A stretch of DNA of 64,000 nucleotides from CBDCRK01 sp965220955 (GCA_965220955.1 CBDCRK010000037.1:310001-374000), one strand, 5' to 3'; shown: positions 18,785-27,771, counted from the stretch's first letter. The notes: generated from the letters alone by a model not told the origin. Numbers and translations are program-made.

Positions 18785-19369
18785 ATGCACCAAGAGCCAT
18801 GTGAGATACCGCCCTGCCTAAGACTCCGTGAGAACCGCACAGGGGATATGACTGAGACAGCGGCAAAAGTAACTCCGGAGCCCATAGCAGTGAAGCTGCC
18901 CTTTATCGGCCAGGTTACTTTTGCCCCAAATGCTGCCGAAAGAAAAGCCGCATGGATGCTCTACGTTGAATTATGCACGAGGGTTGCCATGCAGCCCTTG
19001 GCGGGCGAATATGGTTTGATGCGTGAAGCCCTTGACTCTTTGCACTCTCTGTTTTCATTGACCCGGCAAATACTCCGAGAAGCTGGTCCGGATGTCGCCC
19101 ATGATCAGGATTCTCTCGGTTTTGTTGCCACAGAAATTCTAAGCTCTGGCATCACCCCATTTACGAGCAAATAGCATCATCGACTAGAGGATTACGAGGC
19201 GGCTCAACCAAAGAAGAAAAGTAGACTAGAGCACGAGCGAGCTTGGGAGTTGCGAGAGGAATTCCTTGAGGAACTGGGCAAACTTCAGGAAGACCTGAGG
19301 GAGTACGCAGACGCGCTGGCAAAGATCGCCGGGATGATTGACCATAACCAGATCAAATCGCCCGAATAA
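18785..19369 (+). pseudogene. Unrecognised protein interrupted by one in-frame TAG
   Basis: From ATG 18785 (AAAGGAGGA upstream) 129 codons are open to TAG 19172-19174. The same frame stays open for 64 more codons to TAA at 19367. The second part is strongly coding-like and helical/charged (KKKSRLEHERAWELREEFLE, ELGKLQEDLREYADALAKIA). It has no start of its own, so this was probably one protein of about 194 residues. The first part has PFIGQVTFAPNAAERKAAWM followed by helices. I do not recognise the family. Confidence 0.55.
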
Positions 19370-19513
19370 ACACAGCCAAACAGTGATACTGAATGTATAG
19401 GCAATGAGGGGTGATGTATTCTTGGTATAAGGTGAGCCTATAGGGGCCGTTGATACTCAGGCTAGGACGTGGACCATGTTGGAAGCATCCGGTGAGGAAG
19501 CGGGGAAAAGCTG

Positions 19514-20299
19514 ATGGGATTTATTGAAATCGGTGGGCTTAGAATTCATTACCAGGCTGTAGGTGATCCGGCGGATAAAAAGGGACAGAGGATCATGTAT
19601 GTCCACGGCACGGGATGCAACACCAAGGTGTGGGAAAAACACCTGGAAGTGCTGGCCAATTCTCACACACCTGTGGCTATAGATTTACCCGGTCATGGGC
19701 AATCCCAAGGCCGCGGTTTTCGCGGCGCTGCGGACTACAGCTATTTTGTGGTCAAACTAGCGGAATCCTTAGGCTGGGATCGTTTTGTGGTAGCAGGACA
19801 CTCGATGGGTGGAGCCATAGCGCTTGCCTCCGCCGTCTACCATCCAGAAGTCATTAGCGGTCTTGTACTGATAGACAGCGGAGCCAGGCTACGCGTACAC
19901 CCCGACATTTTGCAGGCCTCTCTAGAGACGGCTAAAACGGGCCAGCCTGTCCCCCTGAACCGCTCCTGGGCTTTTGCCAGTAGCACCCCCCAGTCGGTTG
20001 TTAATGAAGTCCAAGCCATAACTGCTGACACCGACCCGTGGGTTACATATAGGGACTGGATATGTGATGACAGTTTCGATTTTTCCACTCGCCTGAAAGA
20101 TATTGATATCCCCGCCCTGGCCGTGTGTGGAGAGGAAGATAGGCTTACTCCCGTAAAGTATCATCAGTTTTTCCAGCAGAAACTGCCCCGCTGTCAAATG
20201 GTAGTTATTAAGAACGCGGGCCACTGGCTGCAGTTTGAACAGCCCGAAGAATTGACCAGAGCGGTCAAAACATTTCTTGATGGCCTGCCGGTGTTATAG
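19514..20299 (+). CDS. Alpha/beta hydrolase
   Basis: 261 residues. The catalytic triad is visible: nucleophile S97 in VVAGHSMGGAIALAS, Asp in CGEEDRLTPV near 214 and His in KNAGHWLQFEQP near 237. The oxyanion-hole motif HGTG is at 31-34. Single-domain esterase/haloperoxidase-type hydrolase without lid or signal peptide, so cytoplasmic. Substrate unknown. It stands alone between decayed genes. Confidence 0.9.
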   Translation: MGFIEIGGLRIHYQAVGDPADKKGQRIMYVHGTGCNTKVWEKHLEVLANSHTPVAIDLPGHGQSQGRGFRGAADYSYFVVKLAESLGWDRFVVAGHSMGGAIALASAVYHPEVISGLVLIDSGARLRVHPDILQASLETAKTGQPVPLNRSWAFASSTPQSVVNEVQAITADTDPWVTYRDWICDDSFDFSTRLKDIDIPALAVCGEEDRLTPVKYHQFFQQKLPRCQMVVIKNAGHWLQFEQPEELTRAVKTFLDGLPVL

Positions 20300-20341
20300 A
20301 AGGGCAAAATCTTTAGGTTGTTGTAATCACCCCTTCAAGAC

Positions 20342-20644
20342 TCAGCCAGTTCTCAGGCGAACATCTCCGTCTGTTGCGAGTGCCCCACCCCCCTCGATGA
20401 TCGCCTCTGCCGGGATGTTCAACCGTCTTGTGTGCTCGCACAGTGCCTCTGCGCTGGACGCTTCAGATAAGCAGTATGTTTTCTTCTTATCTGCGCTAAG
20501 GCAGGAGAACAGCCATCGGCCTTCTACATCCGCCTGCTGTGATTGCTCAAATATTTCTTGCCGATATTGCAAAAAGGGGTGATTTTCCAGGAGAAAATAA
20601 GCGGGGGCGTAGAGCCCCTTTTTACTAATCCCGGTGAGCCACAC
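20342..20644 (-). CDS. Small DUF4242-like protein
   Basis: 100 residues. The second half, RWLFSCLSADKKKTYCLSEA then LCEHTRRLNIPAEAIIE, resembles DUF4242 proteins (ferredoxin-like fold; some bind nickel). The N-terminal 30 residues are more divergent. It lies just downstream of the UGA-interrupted methyltransferase on the same strand, 45 bases away, so the two may be co-transcribed. Function unknown. Confidence 0.6.
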   Translation of the reverse strand: MWLTGISKKGLYAPAYFLLENHPFLQYRQEIFEQSQQADVEGRWLFSCLSADKKKTYCLSEASSAEALCEHTRRLNIPAEAIIEGGGALATDGDVRLRTG

Positions 20645-20689
20645 CCCCGGAAAATCACCCCCTAACTGCTCCGCGTGTCGACGATTTCT

Positions 20690-21763
20690 CTAGCCCTTGG
20701 TACAGATGTAGTAGTTATTCAGCATATCCTGCTCAACATTCTTGATGGTGACCTGGGTAAACCCAGCCTCGCTCAATAGCTCCAGCGCCTTTTGTTTGCC
20801 CCACATGGCCCCGAGGCCCTCACCACGGAGGGCCAAAGAGACCGACATTCAATGCATGCACGAAATGGAGTACATCATCGGTCCCAAGATGTGGTCGTGG
20901 TTCTCCTCCAAATGACTAGAGCTGTTCACGTCCACCATCAAAAACGTGCCGTCTGGCCGTAAGGCCTCCGCAATACCCTTGAGCACGGCGCGGGGGTGCG
21001 CTTGGTCGTGGATGGAATCGAAGGCGGTGATGAAGTCGTAATGGCTGCTCTCGTCCAGCTCGGCCACATCCTTGACGGCAAACTGGGCGTTGGCGACTCC
21101 CCACGCTTGCGCTTCCGCTCGGCCAGCCGCTATGCCTTCTTCAGAGAAGTCACAGCCGGTAAAGCGGCTCTGGGGGAACGCTTTGGCCATGAGATTCACC
21201 GCATGGCCACTGCCACACCCGACGTCGAGTACATCAATGCCGGTCCGTAAGCGGTCGACCAGCCGTGAGATGAGGGGCAAGGTGGTGTCGACGAGCGACG
21301 CATCGTGCACGGCCCCGCTGACCTCGGCCATCAGCTTATGGAAGTCGGCGAAAGCCGAATAGGGCACGCCTCCCCCGTTGCGAAAACTGTCAATGATGCC
21401 GTGCTGGACTCTCGCCATCATCGGCACCATTTGCAGCATCGCCGCGAGGTTATTCGGCCCTGCTACCCGGGTGATGGCGGCCGCATGTTCAGGCGGGAGC
21501 CGGTAGGTTTTATCTGCGGGGTCATAGTCCACAATGCGTCCGGTCACCATGGCCCCGAGCCACTCGCGTACGTAGCGCTCATTCAAGGCACTCGCCGCGG
21601 CAATCTGCTCACTCGTAGACGGAGACAAGCCGGCCATCGTGTCAAAGAGGCCGACTTGGTGGCCGATGACAGTCATCTGGGCCACACTCGCGTCATTTAA
21701 GATGCCGAGCATTTTTTGGGAGAATGCGTCGGCTTTTGCTTGGTCAAACTGTTGGTCTGTCAT
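20690..21763 (-). CDS. Class I SAM-dependent methyltransferase with in-frame UGA (candidate selenoprotein)
   Basis: From ATG 21763 (AAGGAGG five bases upstream) 304 codons run to a TGA at 20849-20851. The same frame then continues 52 codons to TAG at 20690. An N-terminal winged-helix dimerisation domain (about 1-90) precedes a Rossmann methyltransferase domain (VLDVGCGSGHAVNLMAKAFP, DFITAFDSIHDQ, GTFLMVDVN). The 52-codon extension (SVSLALRGEGLGAMWG, AGFTQV, NNYYICTKG) supplies the last strands of the fold. Around the TGA the frame reads SCMH-TGA-MSVSLA. From memory, relatives have a conserved Cys at this position (HCMTVSLA), so the codon would create a CxxU motif. A SECIS-like hairpin follows. 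Alternative: a nonsense mutation, common in this region. Confidence 0.7.
20815..20834 (-). promoter_or_regulatory. SECIS-like hairpin after the in-frame UGA
   Basis: On the minus strand, 14 bases after the UGA, GGCCCTC-CGTGGT-GAGGGCC forms a perfect 7-bp stem with a 6-base loop whose second base is G. The loop starts 22 bases after the UGA. Published bacterial SECIS consensus asks for a stem-loop within about 16-37 bases with G among the first loop bases. The fit is by eye; no folding was run. Confidence 0.4.
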
Positions 21764-21831
21764 CATTTCCTCCTTTCCTTTCTCTCAGGATTTTTTCACA
21801 CATTAGCCATTTCTTAACGTTCTAGGGTGGG

Positions 21832-22128
21832 TTAGCCCCTGGGCAGTCCCAAATGCATCCGGACGATTGTGAGCTTACAAATGTCGTCCGTTGGACCCAT
21901 CACCGTCCCGGCCCGTGTGTCGCGGAAGTAGCACTCCAGCGCATTGCGCTTGGCAAAGGCCATCCCGCCTCCTAGGGTCATTGCTGTGCTAGTCACCTCC
22001 AAGGCGGTCTCATGGGCCGCGACCCTGGCCTCAAAAAACACTGTCATGTCTTCGAAGTCCTCCTAGTCAGCCAGGGTCGCGGCATGGTACAGTAAAGCCC
22101 GCGTGCAGTCTAGGGAGAGTTTCATCTC
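21832..22128 (-). pseudogene. Acyl-CoA dehydrogenase-like C-terminal fragment with in-frame TAG
   Basis: The frame reads EMKLSLDCTRALLYHAATLA-D-TAG-EDFED, then VAAHETALEVTSTAMTLGGG and CYFRDTRAGTVMGPTDDICK. This is the C-terminal helical domain of acyl-CoA dehydrogenase/flavin-dependent monooxygenase-like proteins. The TAG lies at 22063-22065 and the N-terminal two-thirds is missing. The right end stops next to the 39-base repeat at 22131. Confidence 0.65.
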
Positions 22129-22130
22129 AG

Positions 22131-22169
22131 CGCTCTTTTCTCGGTCTGGGGCTAGCCTAGCCATACGGT
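22131..22169 (+). repeat. 39-base dispersed repeat, copy 1
   Basis: CGCTCTTTTCTCGGTCTGGG followed by GCTAGCCTAGCCATACGGT matches 29991-30029 at 34 of 39 positions. It marks the sharp edge between the acyl-CoA dehydrogenase fragment and the DUF2834 remnant. Copy 2 runs into an attC-like site, which suggests recombination boundaries. Confidence 0.7.
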
Positions 22170-22192
22170 CAAAGGGTAAAAACATTAGCCAG

Positions 22193-22548
22193 ATGAAACT
22201 TCGAATGTTCTATCTCCTGGCCACGATTTTGGGCGCGGTGTTGCCATATTATTTTTTTGGCACCTTCTTTGGTGAGAACGGAGTTGATCTAGCCCTCTTT
22301 CTACAGCTTGTTCGCTACAGCGCTTGTTCGCTTTACAGCGCTTGTTCGCTAATCGGGCCTCCTCTGGCTTTGCCGTAGACCTAGTTATTTCATCAATGGT
22401 ATTCTGACCGTTCTTATTCCGCGAGCGCCGGGAGCTTGGGCTGAGATATGCCTGGATATTTGTGCTTTTTAATCTTATGATCGGTCTCGCCTTTGCGTTT
22501 CCTTTGTTCCTCTATGTTAGACAGAGGAAGCTTGACCTGGGCGAGTAG
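22193..22548 (+). pseudogene. DUF2834-like membrane protein, disrupted
   Basis: MKLRMFYLLATILGAVLPYY and ENGVDLALFLQ open a DUF2834-type small membrane protein. After a tandem repeat (22303-22350) the correct sequence resumes in another frame: NRASSGFAVDLVISSMVF-TGA-PFLFRERRELGLRYAW, ending RQRKLDLGE. The TGA sits where a Trp would fit. At least one frameshift plus one nonsense codon make it a clear pseudogene of about 115 codons. Confidence 0.75.
22303..22350 (+). repeat. Short tandem duplication in the DUF2834 remnant
   Basis: ACAGCTTGTTCGCT, ACAGCGCTTGTTCGCT and TTACAGCGCTTGTTCGCT follow each other without gaps. This looks like replication slippage and accounts for the frameshift. Confidence 0.85.
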
Positions 22549-22606
22549 CCGGCTAAAACTTCTCTGAACACAGAGGCTGGCAAAGCCAGCACTCGTTAGC
22601 TCGATT

Positions 22607-23395
22607 ATGCAGAAACTTATTGAGATCAAAAACACCACGGTTTATCGTGGGCAAACCCGGGTATTTAACAACCTATCGCTTGAGATAAGCGGGGGATATA
22701 ATACCGTCATTCTGGGACCCAACGGTGCCGGCAAATCGACGTTGCTCAGGCTTCTGTCGCAGGAAATCTATCCCGTACAACGCGATGACAGTTATGTGCG
22801 GATACTCGGGCAGGAGCGCTGGAACGTGTGGGAGCTGCGCGCGCACTTCGGTATTGTCTCTCACGATCTGCAGCACCACTATACGGACTATGCTCAGGGC
22901 ATGAATATTATCCTGTCCGGTTATTATTCCAGCATTGACACAGCGGCACACCAGCAGTTCAGCACTGAGGACAAAGAACGAGCCCTTGCTCTCATGCACA
23001 CCTTAGGAGTGACCAAGCTTAAAGACAGAACCTTCTCGACCATGTCCACCGGCGAACAACGCCGCTTCCTGCTCGGCCGTGCGCTGATCAATGACCCTGA
23101 TACGCTGGTACTGGACGAGCCAACCAGCGGTCTTGATCTGAAAGCCTGTTTTCAGTACCTCGACATCATCCGTAACCTGATGCAGGAGGGCAAGACCATT
23201 GTCCTTGTCACCCACCACATTCACGAGATCCCGCCGGAGGCTTCGCGCGTGGTGCTGCTGAAAGAGGGTGAAGTGATTGCGGACGGCGAGAAATCCAAGA
23301 TCCTCACTAATGAAAATCTCAGGAACCTTTTCGATACGCCGGTCGAACTGGTACACGCCAACGGTTTTTATCAGGCCATGCCGGGCAGGATTTAA
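22607..23395 (+). CDS. ABC transporter-type ATP-binding protein
   Basis: 262 residues, one nucleotide-binding domain. Walker A GPNGAGKST, signature MSTGEQRR (variant of LSGGQ), Walker B LVLDEPTSGLD and the H-loop VTHH are all intact. It resembles the YlmA/ModF-like stand-alone ATPases. No permease or binding protein is adjacent, so it either serves a distant partner or is the survivor of a decayed cluster. Confidence 0.88.
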   Translation: MQKLIEIKNTTVYRGQTRVFNNLSLEISGGYNTVILGPNGAGKSTLLRLLSQEIYPVQRDDSYVRILGQERWNVWELRAHFGIVSHDLQHHYTDYAQGMNIILSGYYSSIDTAAHQQFSTEDKERALALMHTLGVTKLKDRTFSTMSTGEQRRFLLGRALINDPDTLVLDEPTSGLDLKACFQYLDIIRNLMQEGKTIVLVTHHIHEIPPEASRVVLLKEGEVIADGEKSKILTNENLRNLFDTPVELVHANGFYQAMPGRI

Positions 23396-23449
23396 GAGTC
23401 TGCCCAAAAACCTTTTTTCTCCCCCTCACCCTATGATTTTTCCTGGTCC

Positions 23450-24043
23450 CTATTCCTCTTCACCCCACTCCTCGGTCTCAAAGCCGTACAGCTGGACGTC
23501 TGGAGCCTGCCAGGCATTTTCTGGTAGGCCAGCTTTGCAACAAACCTCTCTCAAGAACATGTCTCGGTCCCAACCAGACTCGACTGGCACCTGCGGCAGC
23601 AGCAGTCCCAGGTACTGGCCCTTCTCGATTATCAGTCCATGCTGACCAACCACAACCTCTTCAGGCGTGATGGGGCTTGTTGGGGTGAGCACACTTATCT
23701 CGATGCGCAGGCGCGACGCCTCATTAAGCGTCACCGGCGGGAAGCGTGGGTCATCTATGGCAGAGGCAATGGTCATTAGTGAGACGGATTCAATGAGGGG
23801 TCGGCACGCAAACGGCTCGCCGCGACACCCTCGGAACTCCCCAGTATCCCGTCGCCAGAGCGTAACGAATGCCGCTCCTGGCAGCAGCAGTGCAGGAATG
23901 TCGGTCTGGCATTGAGGAAACTTCCCCGTGCTCAAGTGCTCGTGCAGCGTTTGCCGGGCGACCTGTAGCAGCGTTCGCTTGTCCTCATCAGAGAGCCCTG
24001 GCGAAGGTCCTCCTATGCATTCTATTGGGTTAGACCCCGACAT
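23450..24043 (-). CDS. AMMECR1-domain protein (AmmeMemoRadiSam system protein A-like, second copy)
   Basis: 197 residues. AFVTLWRRDTGEFRGCRGEP carries the RGCxG motif; AIDDPRFPPVT, IEISVLTP and GQHGLIIEKGQYLGLLLPQV match the family. The two window copies share the domain but diverge clearly (RGCMGTL versus RGCRGEP), so they are not a recent duplication. Its MEMO partner is at 9463. It is flanked by non-coding sequence and not in an obvious operon. Confidence 0.85.
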   Translation of the reverse strand: MSGSNPIECIGGPSPGLSDEDKRTLLQVARQTLHEHLSTGKFPQCQTDIPALLLPGAAFVTLWRRDTGEFRGCRGEPFACRPLIESVSLMTIASAIDDPRFPPVTLNEASRLRIEISVLTPTSPITPEEVVVGQHGLIIEKGQYLGLLLPQVPVESGWDRDMFLREVCCKAGLPENAWQAPDVQLYGFETEEWGEEE

Positions 24044-24163
24044 GGATCACCTCCCCTGAAAGTGCTGTGTTGTTACCAGAAATGTCTGTCTCTATAGCTT
24101 TAAAGGAGCACGAAATCAAACACATTGGACACGCCGATGGAAAGCTAAAGGGGTCAAGAGAGA

Positions 24164-25276
24164 TTACTTATTGTCTACCGTGCCCAGGTCGCGGGCGGCC
24201 GGGTAGCCGGGGATACTCCTGGCCGTCCGAGCGGCACGGACCACCGCCTCAGCCACGGCATCGGCTGCCAGGGATCCAATGGTAAGCAACATGGCATCCG
24301 CCTGATGCCTTCCGGTTGCCAGGACAAAGATGGTGTCTCCGTCGAACGGCGTATGAACCGGAGAGATGGCTCTGGCAAGCCCATCGTGCGCCATTTGGGC
24401 TATCTTGGTGACCTCCACCTTGGTCAGACGGGCATTGGTTGCCACCACCCCAAGGGTGGTACTTTTACCTGCCTGTGCTCGAGACAACGCGCCCGTTTGT
24501 AGGAGCTTTCTGACATTAGCCAATCCTTTTCCATTGGCTGTACGAATGCCCGCAATGATCTGCCCGGTTGAAGGATCAATAATATCTCCCAGGGCATTAA
24601 CGGCAACCAAGGCGGCAACCGTCAGTCCATTAGGCAAAGTGAAAGCGGCAGTCCCAATACCGGCCTTCATTGCTTGCTCCGGTCCTTGGAGCTTCCCCAC
24701 GGTTGCCCCAGCCCCTGCTCCTACATTACCTTCGGGCACTGGTCCAGAGGCTGCTGCTACAGCTGCCTGATAGCCACACTCAGCAGTAGGACGGATTTGC
24801 GCGTCTCCAACGCCGAGGTCGAAGAGAATAGCGGCTGGAACAATGGGAACCTTGGCCACCCCAGTATCAAATCCAAGGCCGCGTTCCTCAAGATAGTCCA
24901 CAACCCCGGTGGCAGCATCAAGACCAAAAGCGCTCCCTCCTGCGAGCACAATAGCCTGCACCTGCTCGACAGTATTGAGGGGATGGAGGAGGTCTGTCTC
25001 GCGGGTGCCCGGAGCGGAGCCGCGCACGTCAACGCCGGCAACCGCACCATTTTCCACCAGGACAACAGTGCAGCCGGTGAGCCGCTCCTGCAGCGTATAA
25101 TGGCCGACCTTAATGCCGTCCACTGTTGTCAGACCTTTGGGTGGAGGCTGTGCTGCTGAAACCGCACTAGGTGCAGGGGACTGAGCTACAAGAACGGAGA
25201 AGCCGGTGAGGTCCAAGAAAAAGCAGAAAACACAGCTAAGGAGTGAGAGTCGAAAGCGCATAGTATAATGTTTCAT
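24164..25276 (-). CDS. P1 family (DmpA-type) peptidase, exported
   Basis: 370 residues from ATG 25276, selected by GAGGAA six bases upstream. An N-terminal signal peptide (MKHYTMRFRLSLLSCVFCFF... LVAQS) indicates export. The body is the P1/DmpA N-terminal-nucleophile hydrolase: GLTTVDGIKVGHYT at the start, GGSAFGLDAATGVVDYLEERG, and GNVGAGAGATVGK. The self-processing site expected just before the catalytic Ser/Thr falls in VVATNARLTK, where family members have TNA(R/P)L. Such enzymes release N-terminal D/L-amino acids or beta-peptides. No operon partner. Confidence 0.88.
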   Translation of the reverse strand: MKHYTMRFRLSLLSCVFCFFLDLTGFSVLVAQSPAPSAVSAAQPPPKGLTTVDGIKVGHYTLQERLTGCTVVLVENGAVAGVDVRGSAPGTRETDLLHPLNTVEQVQAIVLAGGSAFGLDAATGVVDYLEERGLGFDTGVAKVPIVPAAILFDLGVGDAQIRPTAECGYQAAVAAASGPVPEGNVGAGAGATVGKLQGPEQAMKAGIGTAAFTLPNGLTVAALVAVNALGDIIDPSTGQIIAGIRTANGKGLANVRKLLQTGALSRAQAGKSTTLGVVATNARLTKVEVTKIAQMAHDGLARAISPVHTPFDGDTIFVLATGRHQADAMLLTIGSLAADAVAEAVVRAARTARSIPGYPAARDLGTVDNK

Positions 25277-25456
25277 CAAAATTTCCTCATGGCGCAGAAA
25301 CTCCGGCATTGTTGAGACGATTTTCCTCTGACGATTTGCTTTGACAGATTTTGCAGTCCTTCTTTATAACAGTTTTCGGCATGCGCCTTGTGAACCAAAA
25401 CAAACCCGGTTAACATAAGCAATACTAATGTGACCATTATCAAGGGGTATAGCTAC

Positions 25457-26651
25457 ATGAGGAATGCCGCAACCTGTTTTCTCCTCATCCTTTTCTTTCT
25501 CCTCCAAACATTTGCTTGGCCTCTATATGGAATTTCCCACACGGAATCAGAAAAGGAGTCGGCAATTGTCCGCATAATACCGAGTGGGGTAGAGGTACCG
25601 GCAGGAAGGCAGATTGTCATCCAATTCGACCGGCCGATGATACCGCTGGGCCGGATGGAATGCTCCCCAGAGGAGATCCCCATCAATATCACCCCGTCCT
25701 TGAACTGCCAGTGGAGGTGGCTGAATACTAGCGGGCTGGCCTGCCAGTTGGATGAAAATTAGCACGCCAGTATTGAAAGCGGAAATCAAACAAAATATGC
25801 AGCTGACGCCCGATCTGGCCGGCGAGCGAAAGGATTACGATCCCTGGGCTAACATCTATGATCCTTCTCAATTAGGTCGCTGGCACAGAAAAGATTATAC
25901 TTATGACGTCTATCTGCCGGAGAGATTAAAAGCAGCGCAAGAATACCATACCTTTTCACAGCCCAATAGTTTGCAGGATGAGTTTGGCCGTGTTCTGTCC
26001 AACTCGTTGGATCTGACCTTTTTTACTACTCACCGTAACCCCGCCTATAAACTGGTTCACAACACGGCAGTACTGGAGAGCTAGGAGGCAACCGACGTTC
26101 CCCTGTATGTTACCAACCTGGAGAGTGTGACCTTAGCATACAAATGGCTAACCCCAGAAGATCATCAGGACGGGCAGAGGCTGACTATGGCTGTACCGGA
26201 CGCGCAGGACATCTCCTTTTATACCTTTGGGGGTACGCGGTGCACTGGGAGCAAGGTCAGGTGCGCTGTATGGAAGCATCACTTCCTTTCCCCGTGTGCC
26301 GGAATCGAATTATGAGCACACTTTGTTTGCCCAGGTCACACCGTACGCTGTGCATGTCAAACTTGGTCATTTCAATACTATGGTTTGGGTAACAGATCTG
26401 GCAACCGGAGGGCCAGTGGCAGATGCCCAGGTCCGTATCTATTCTATAAGGATGCCGTGGCCTCCCTGTCTACCGACCCGGAGGTATTGAGCGAAGATAG
26501 GACTAATACTGAAGGCATTGCTCTTCTGGCTCGCGCCTCTGGTGGCAACTACCTATGGTCCATGCAAAGAGGCCAATACCGGCTACAGGCAAATGTCTAC
26601 CAAGGAACAACCATGGTCAAAACTCCGGAAATCGGTTTTGTAGTGAAATAG
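25457..26651 (+). pseudogene. Bacterial alpha-2-macroglobulin-like gene, degraded
   Basis: Pieces in successive frames reproduce the N-terminal part of a large bacterial alpha-2-macroglobulin. They are a signal peptide (MRNAATCFLLILFFLLQTFA), an Ig-like segment (VIQFDRPMIPLGRMECSPEE, NCQWRWLNTSGLACQLDE), LTPDLAGERKDYDPWANIYD, and MG-domain pieces (FAQVTPYAVHVKLGHFNTMV, VTDLATGGPVADAQV). Frameshifts or deletions lie near 25760, 26085, 26215-26300 and 26440. Full proteins exceed 1500 residues; only about 400 codons of relics remain, so it is non-functional. Confidence 0.75.
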
Positions 26652-26918
26652 GAAATGGGAGGAGATGGGATCCACACCGTCACCCTTGAGAACTGCGTTA
26701 TGAGCAGGTAGTCGCTTTAGGGCTGCAGCGGCGAATCGTTGAAGAGTAAAGCTTATAGATGTAGAAACCTAGGAGTTTGTAGATATAGATGCCGTCAGGT
26801 TTATCGATCTATACACTTGTTTATAGCCCTAGAAACCTGCTTATGCTAATAGAAACAAGCATATGCAGTAGAATTGTAGTTAGGTAGTAGGTAGACACAA
26901 CACAAGCTGGAGTTAAGT
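26652..26918. other. AT-rich gap with short hairpin repeats
   Basis: No gene seen. Unusually AT-rich for this window, with repeated GAAACCT/AGGTTT and TATAGATGTA-type words. An imperfect hairpin, CTGCTTATGC...GCATATGCAG, lies around 26838-26870. It lies directly before the cassette-like block. Confidence 0.4.
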
Positions 26919-27344
26919 ATGGTGTCAATCGAAACTCGACCCGTCACGGCCGATAACTGGCTCGATGCCATTGCCCTCGCAGTCCATCCAGAACAGCAAA
27001 GCTTTGTTCCTTCCGTCGCTATCTCGCTCGCCAAAGCCTATATCAAACCCGAAGACCTTAACTACGATCCCATTGCGGTGTATGCCGAGGGCGCTATAGT
27101 TGGCTTTCACAGCTTCATGCACCAAGCGGAGTATTCCTCTTACTGCTCTCTAGGTGGGATGCCCATCGATAAGAAGTACCAAGGCCGCGGGTATGGCAAA
27201 GCCGCTGTCCGGGATTTCCTGGAGCGGGTAGGCGTGAGTCATCCGGAGTGCACCGAGGTGTACTTAACGGTTCATCCGCAGAATAAGGTAGCAGAGGCCC
27301 TGTACCGGAGTTTTGGTTTTCAGGTGACGGGCCACGTCATTTGA
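26919..27344 (+). CDS. GNAT family N-acetyltransferase
   Basis: 141 residues. Motif A (acetyl-CoA pyrophosphate loop) is DKKYQGRGYGKAAVRDFLER; HPQNKVAEALYRSFGFQVTG is the C-terminal GNAT signature. A GGAG site lies before the ATG. Substrate unknown. An attC-like site follows 40 bases after the stop, so this looks like a single-gene integron cassette. Confidence 0.85.
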   Translation: MVSIETRPVTADNWLDAIALAVHPEQQSFVPSVAISLAKAYIKPEDLNYDPIAVYAEGAIVGFHSFMHQAEYSSYCSLGGMPIDKKYQGRGYGKAAVRDFLERVGVSHPECTEVYLTVHPQNKVAEALYRSFGFQVTGHVI

Positions 27345-27384
27345 TGGTGAGCATGCCTATCATCTTTCGCTGAAGCAGGGCGCT

Positions 27385-27448
27385 ACTTAACCTCACGCTG
27401 GAGCGGGATGCTCACTGCGTTCGCACCCCTCAGCGTGAAGTGTTAGAC
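27385..27448. repeat. attC-like integron recombination site
   Basis: R'' box ACTTAAC (27385-27391, fits RYYYAAC), L'' CACGCTGGAG, variable centre, L' CTCAGCGTG and R' GTTAGAC (27442-27448, fits GTTRRRY). L'' and L' pair perfectly except for one extra G, the extrahelical base that sets strand polarity in attC sites. Length is 64 bases. Confidence 0.75.
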
Positions 27449-27507
27449 AGCGGTGGAGACAGAAACAAGAGTCCAGACTATTGATACAGTAAAGCAGGCG
27501 AACGAGA

Positions 27508-27771
27508 ATGGTGATCTGGACCGAGTACCTGAAACATCGGGCTCGATTACGAGGCTTTGATCTTGCTACGATTGAGCAGGTCGTACGGTTCTCGGAAGAA
27601 CGGTACTTTGACACCGCCACGCAGCGCAGGGTAGCCATTGGGCGACACAGAAGCCGGTTAGTCCTGATAGCATATGAACAAGAGGGAGAGACAATGACAC
27701 CTGTTACCATTCATGCCACGACCCGGCAACAGCTTACCTTTCGGCTGCGGACAGGGAGATACCGGCTATGA
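27508..27771 (+). CDS. DUF4258-like protein, possible toxin
   Basis: 87 residues. The RFSEERYFDTATQRRVAIGR and HATTRQQLTFRLRTGRYR segments resemble small DUF4258-type proteins, often paired with DUF2283 proteins and suspected to be RNase-like toxins. Its stop overlaps the next start in ATGA. It lies between two attC-type boundaries (27448 and the GTCTAAC box at 28007), as expected for a two-gene integron cassette. Toxicity is not shown. Confidence 0.6.
   Translation: MVIWTEYLKHRARLRGFDLATIEQVVRFSEERYFDTATQRRVAIGRHRSRLVLIAYEQEGETMTPVTIHATTRQQLTFRLRTGRYRL

Noticed and set aside
22193..22548. TGA in the DUF2834 remnant as a second selenocysteine site
   Set aside because: The position suits Trp, not Cys, and the gene is frameshifted as well.
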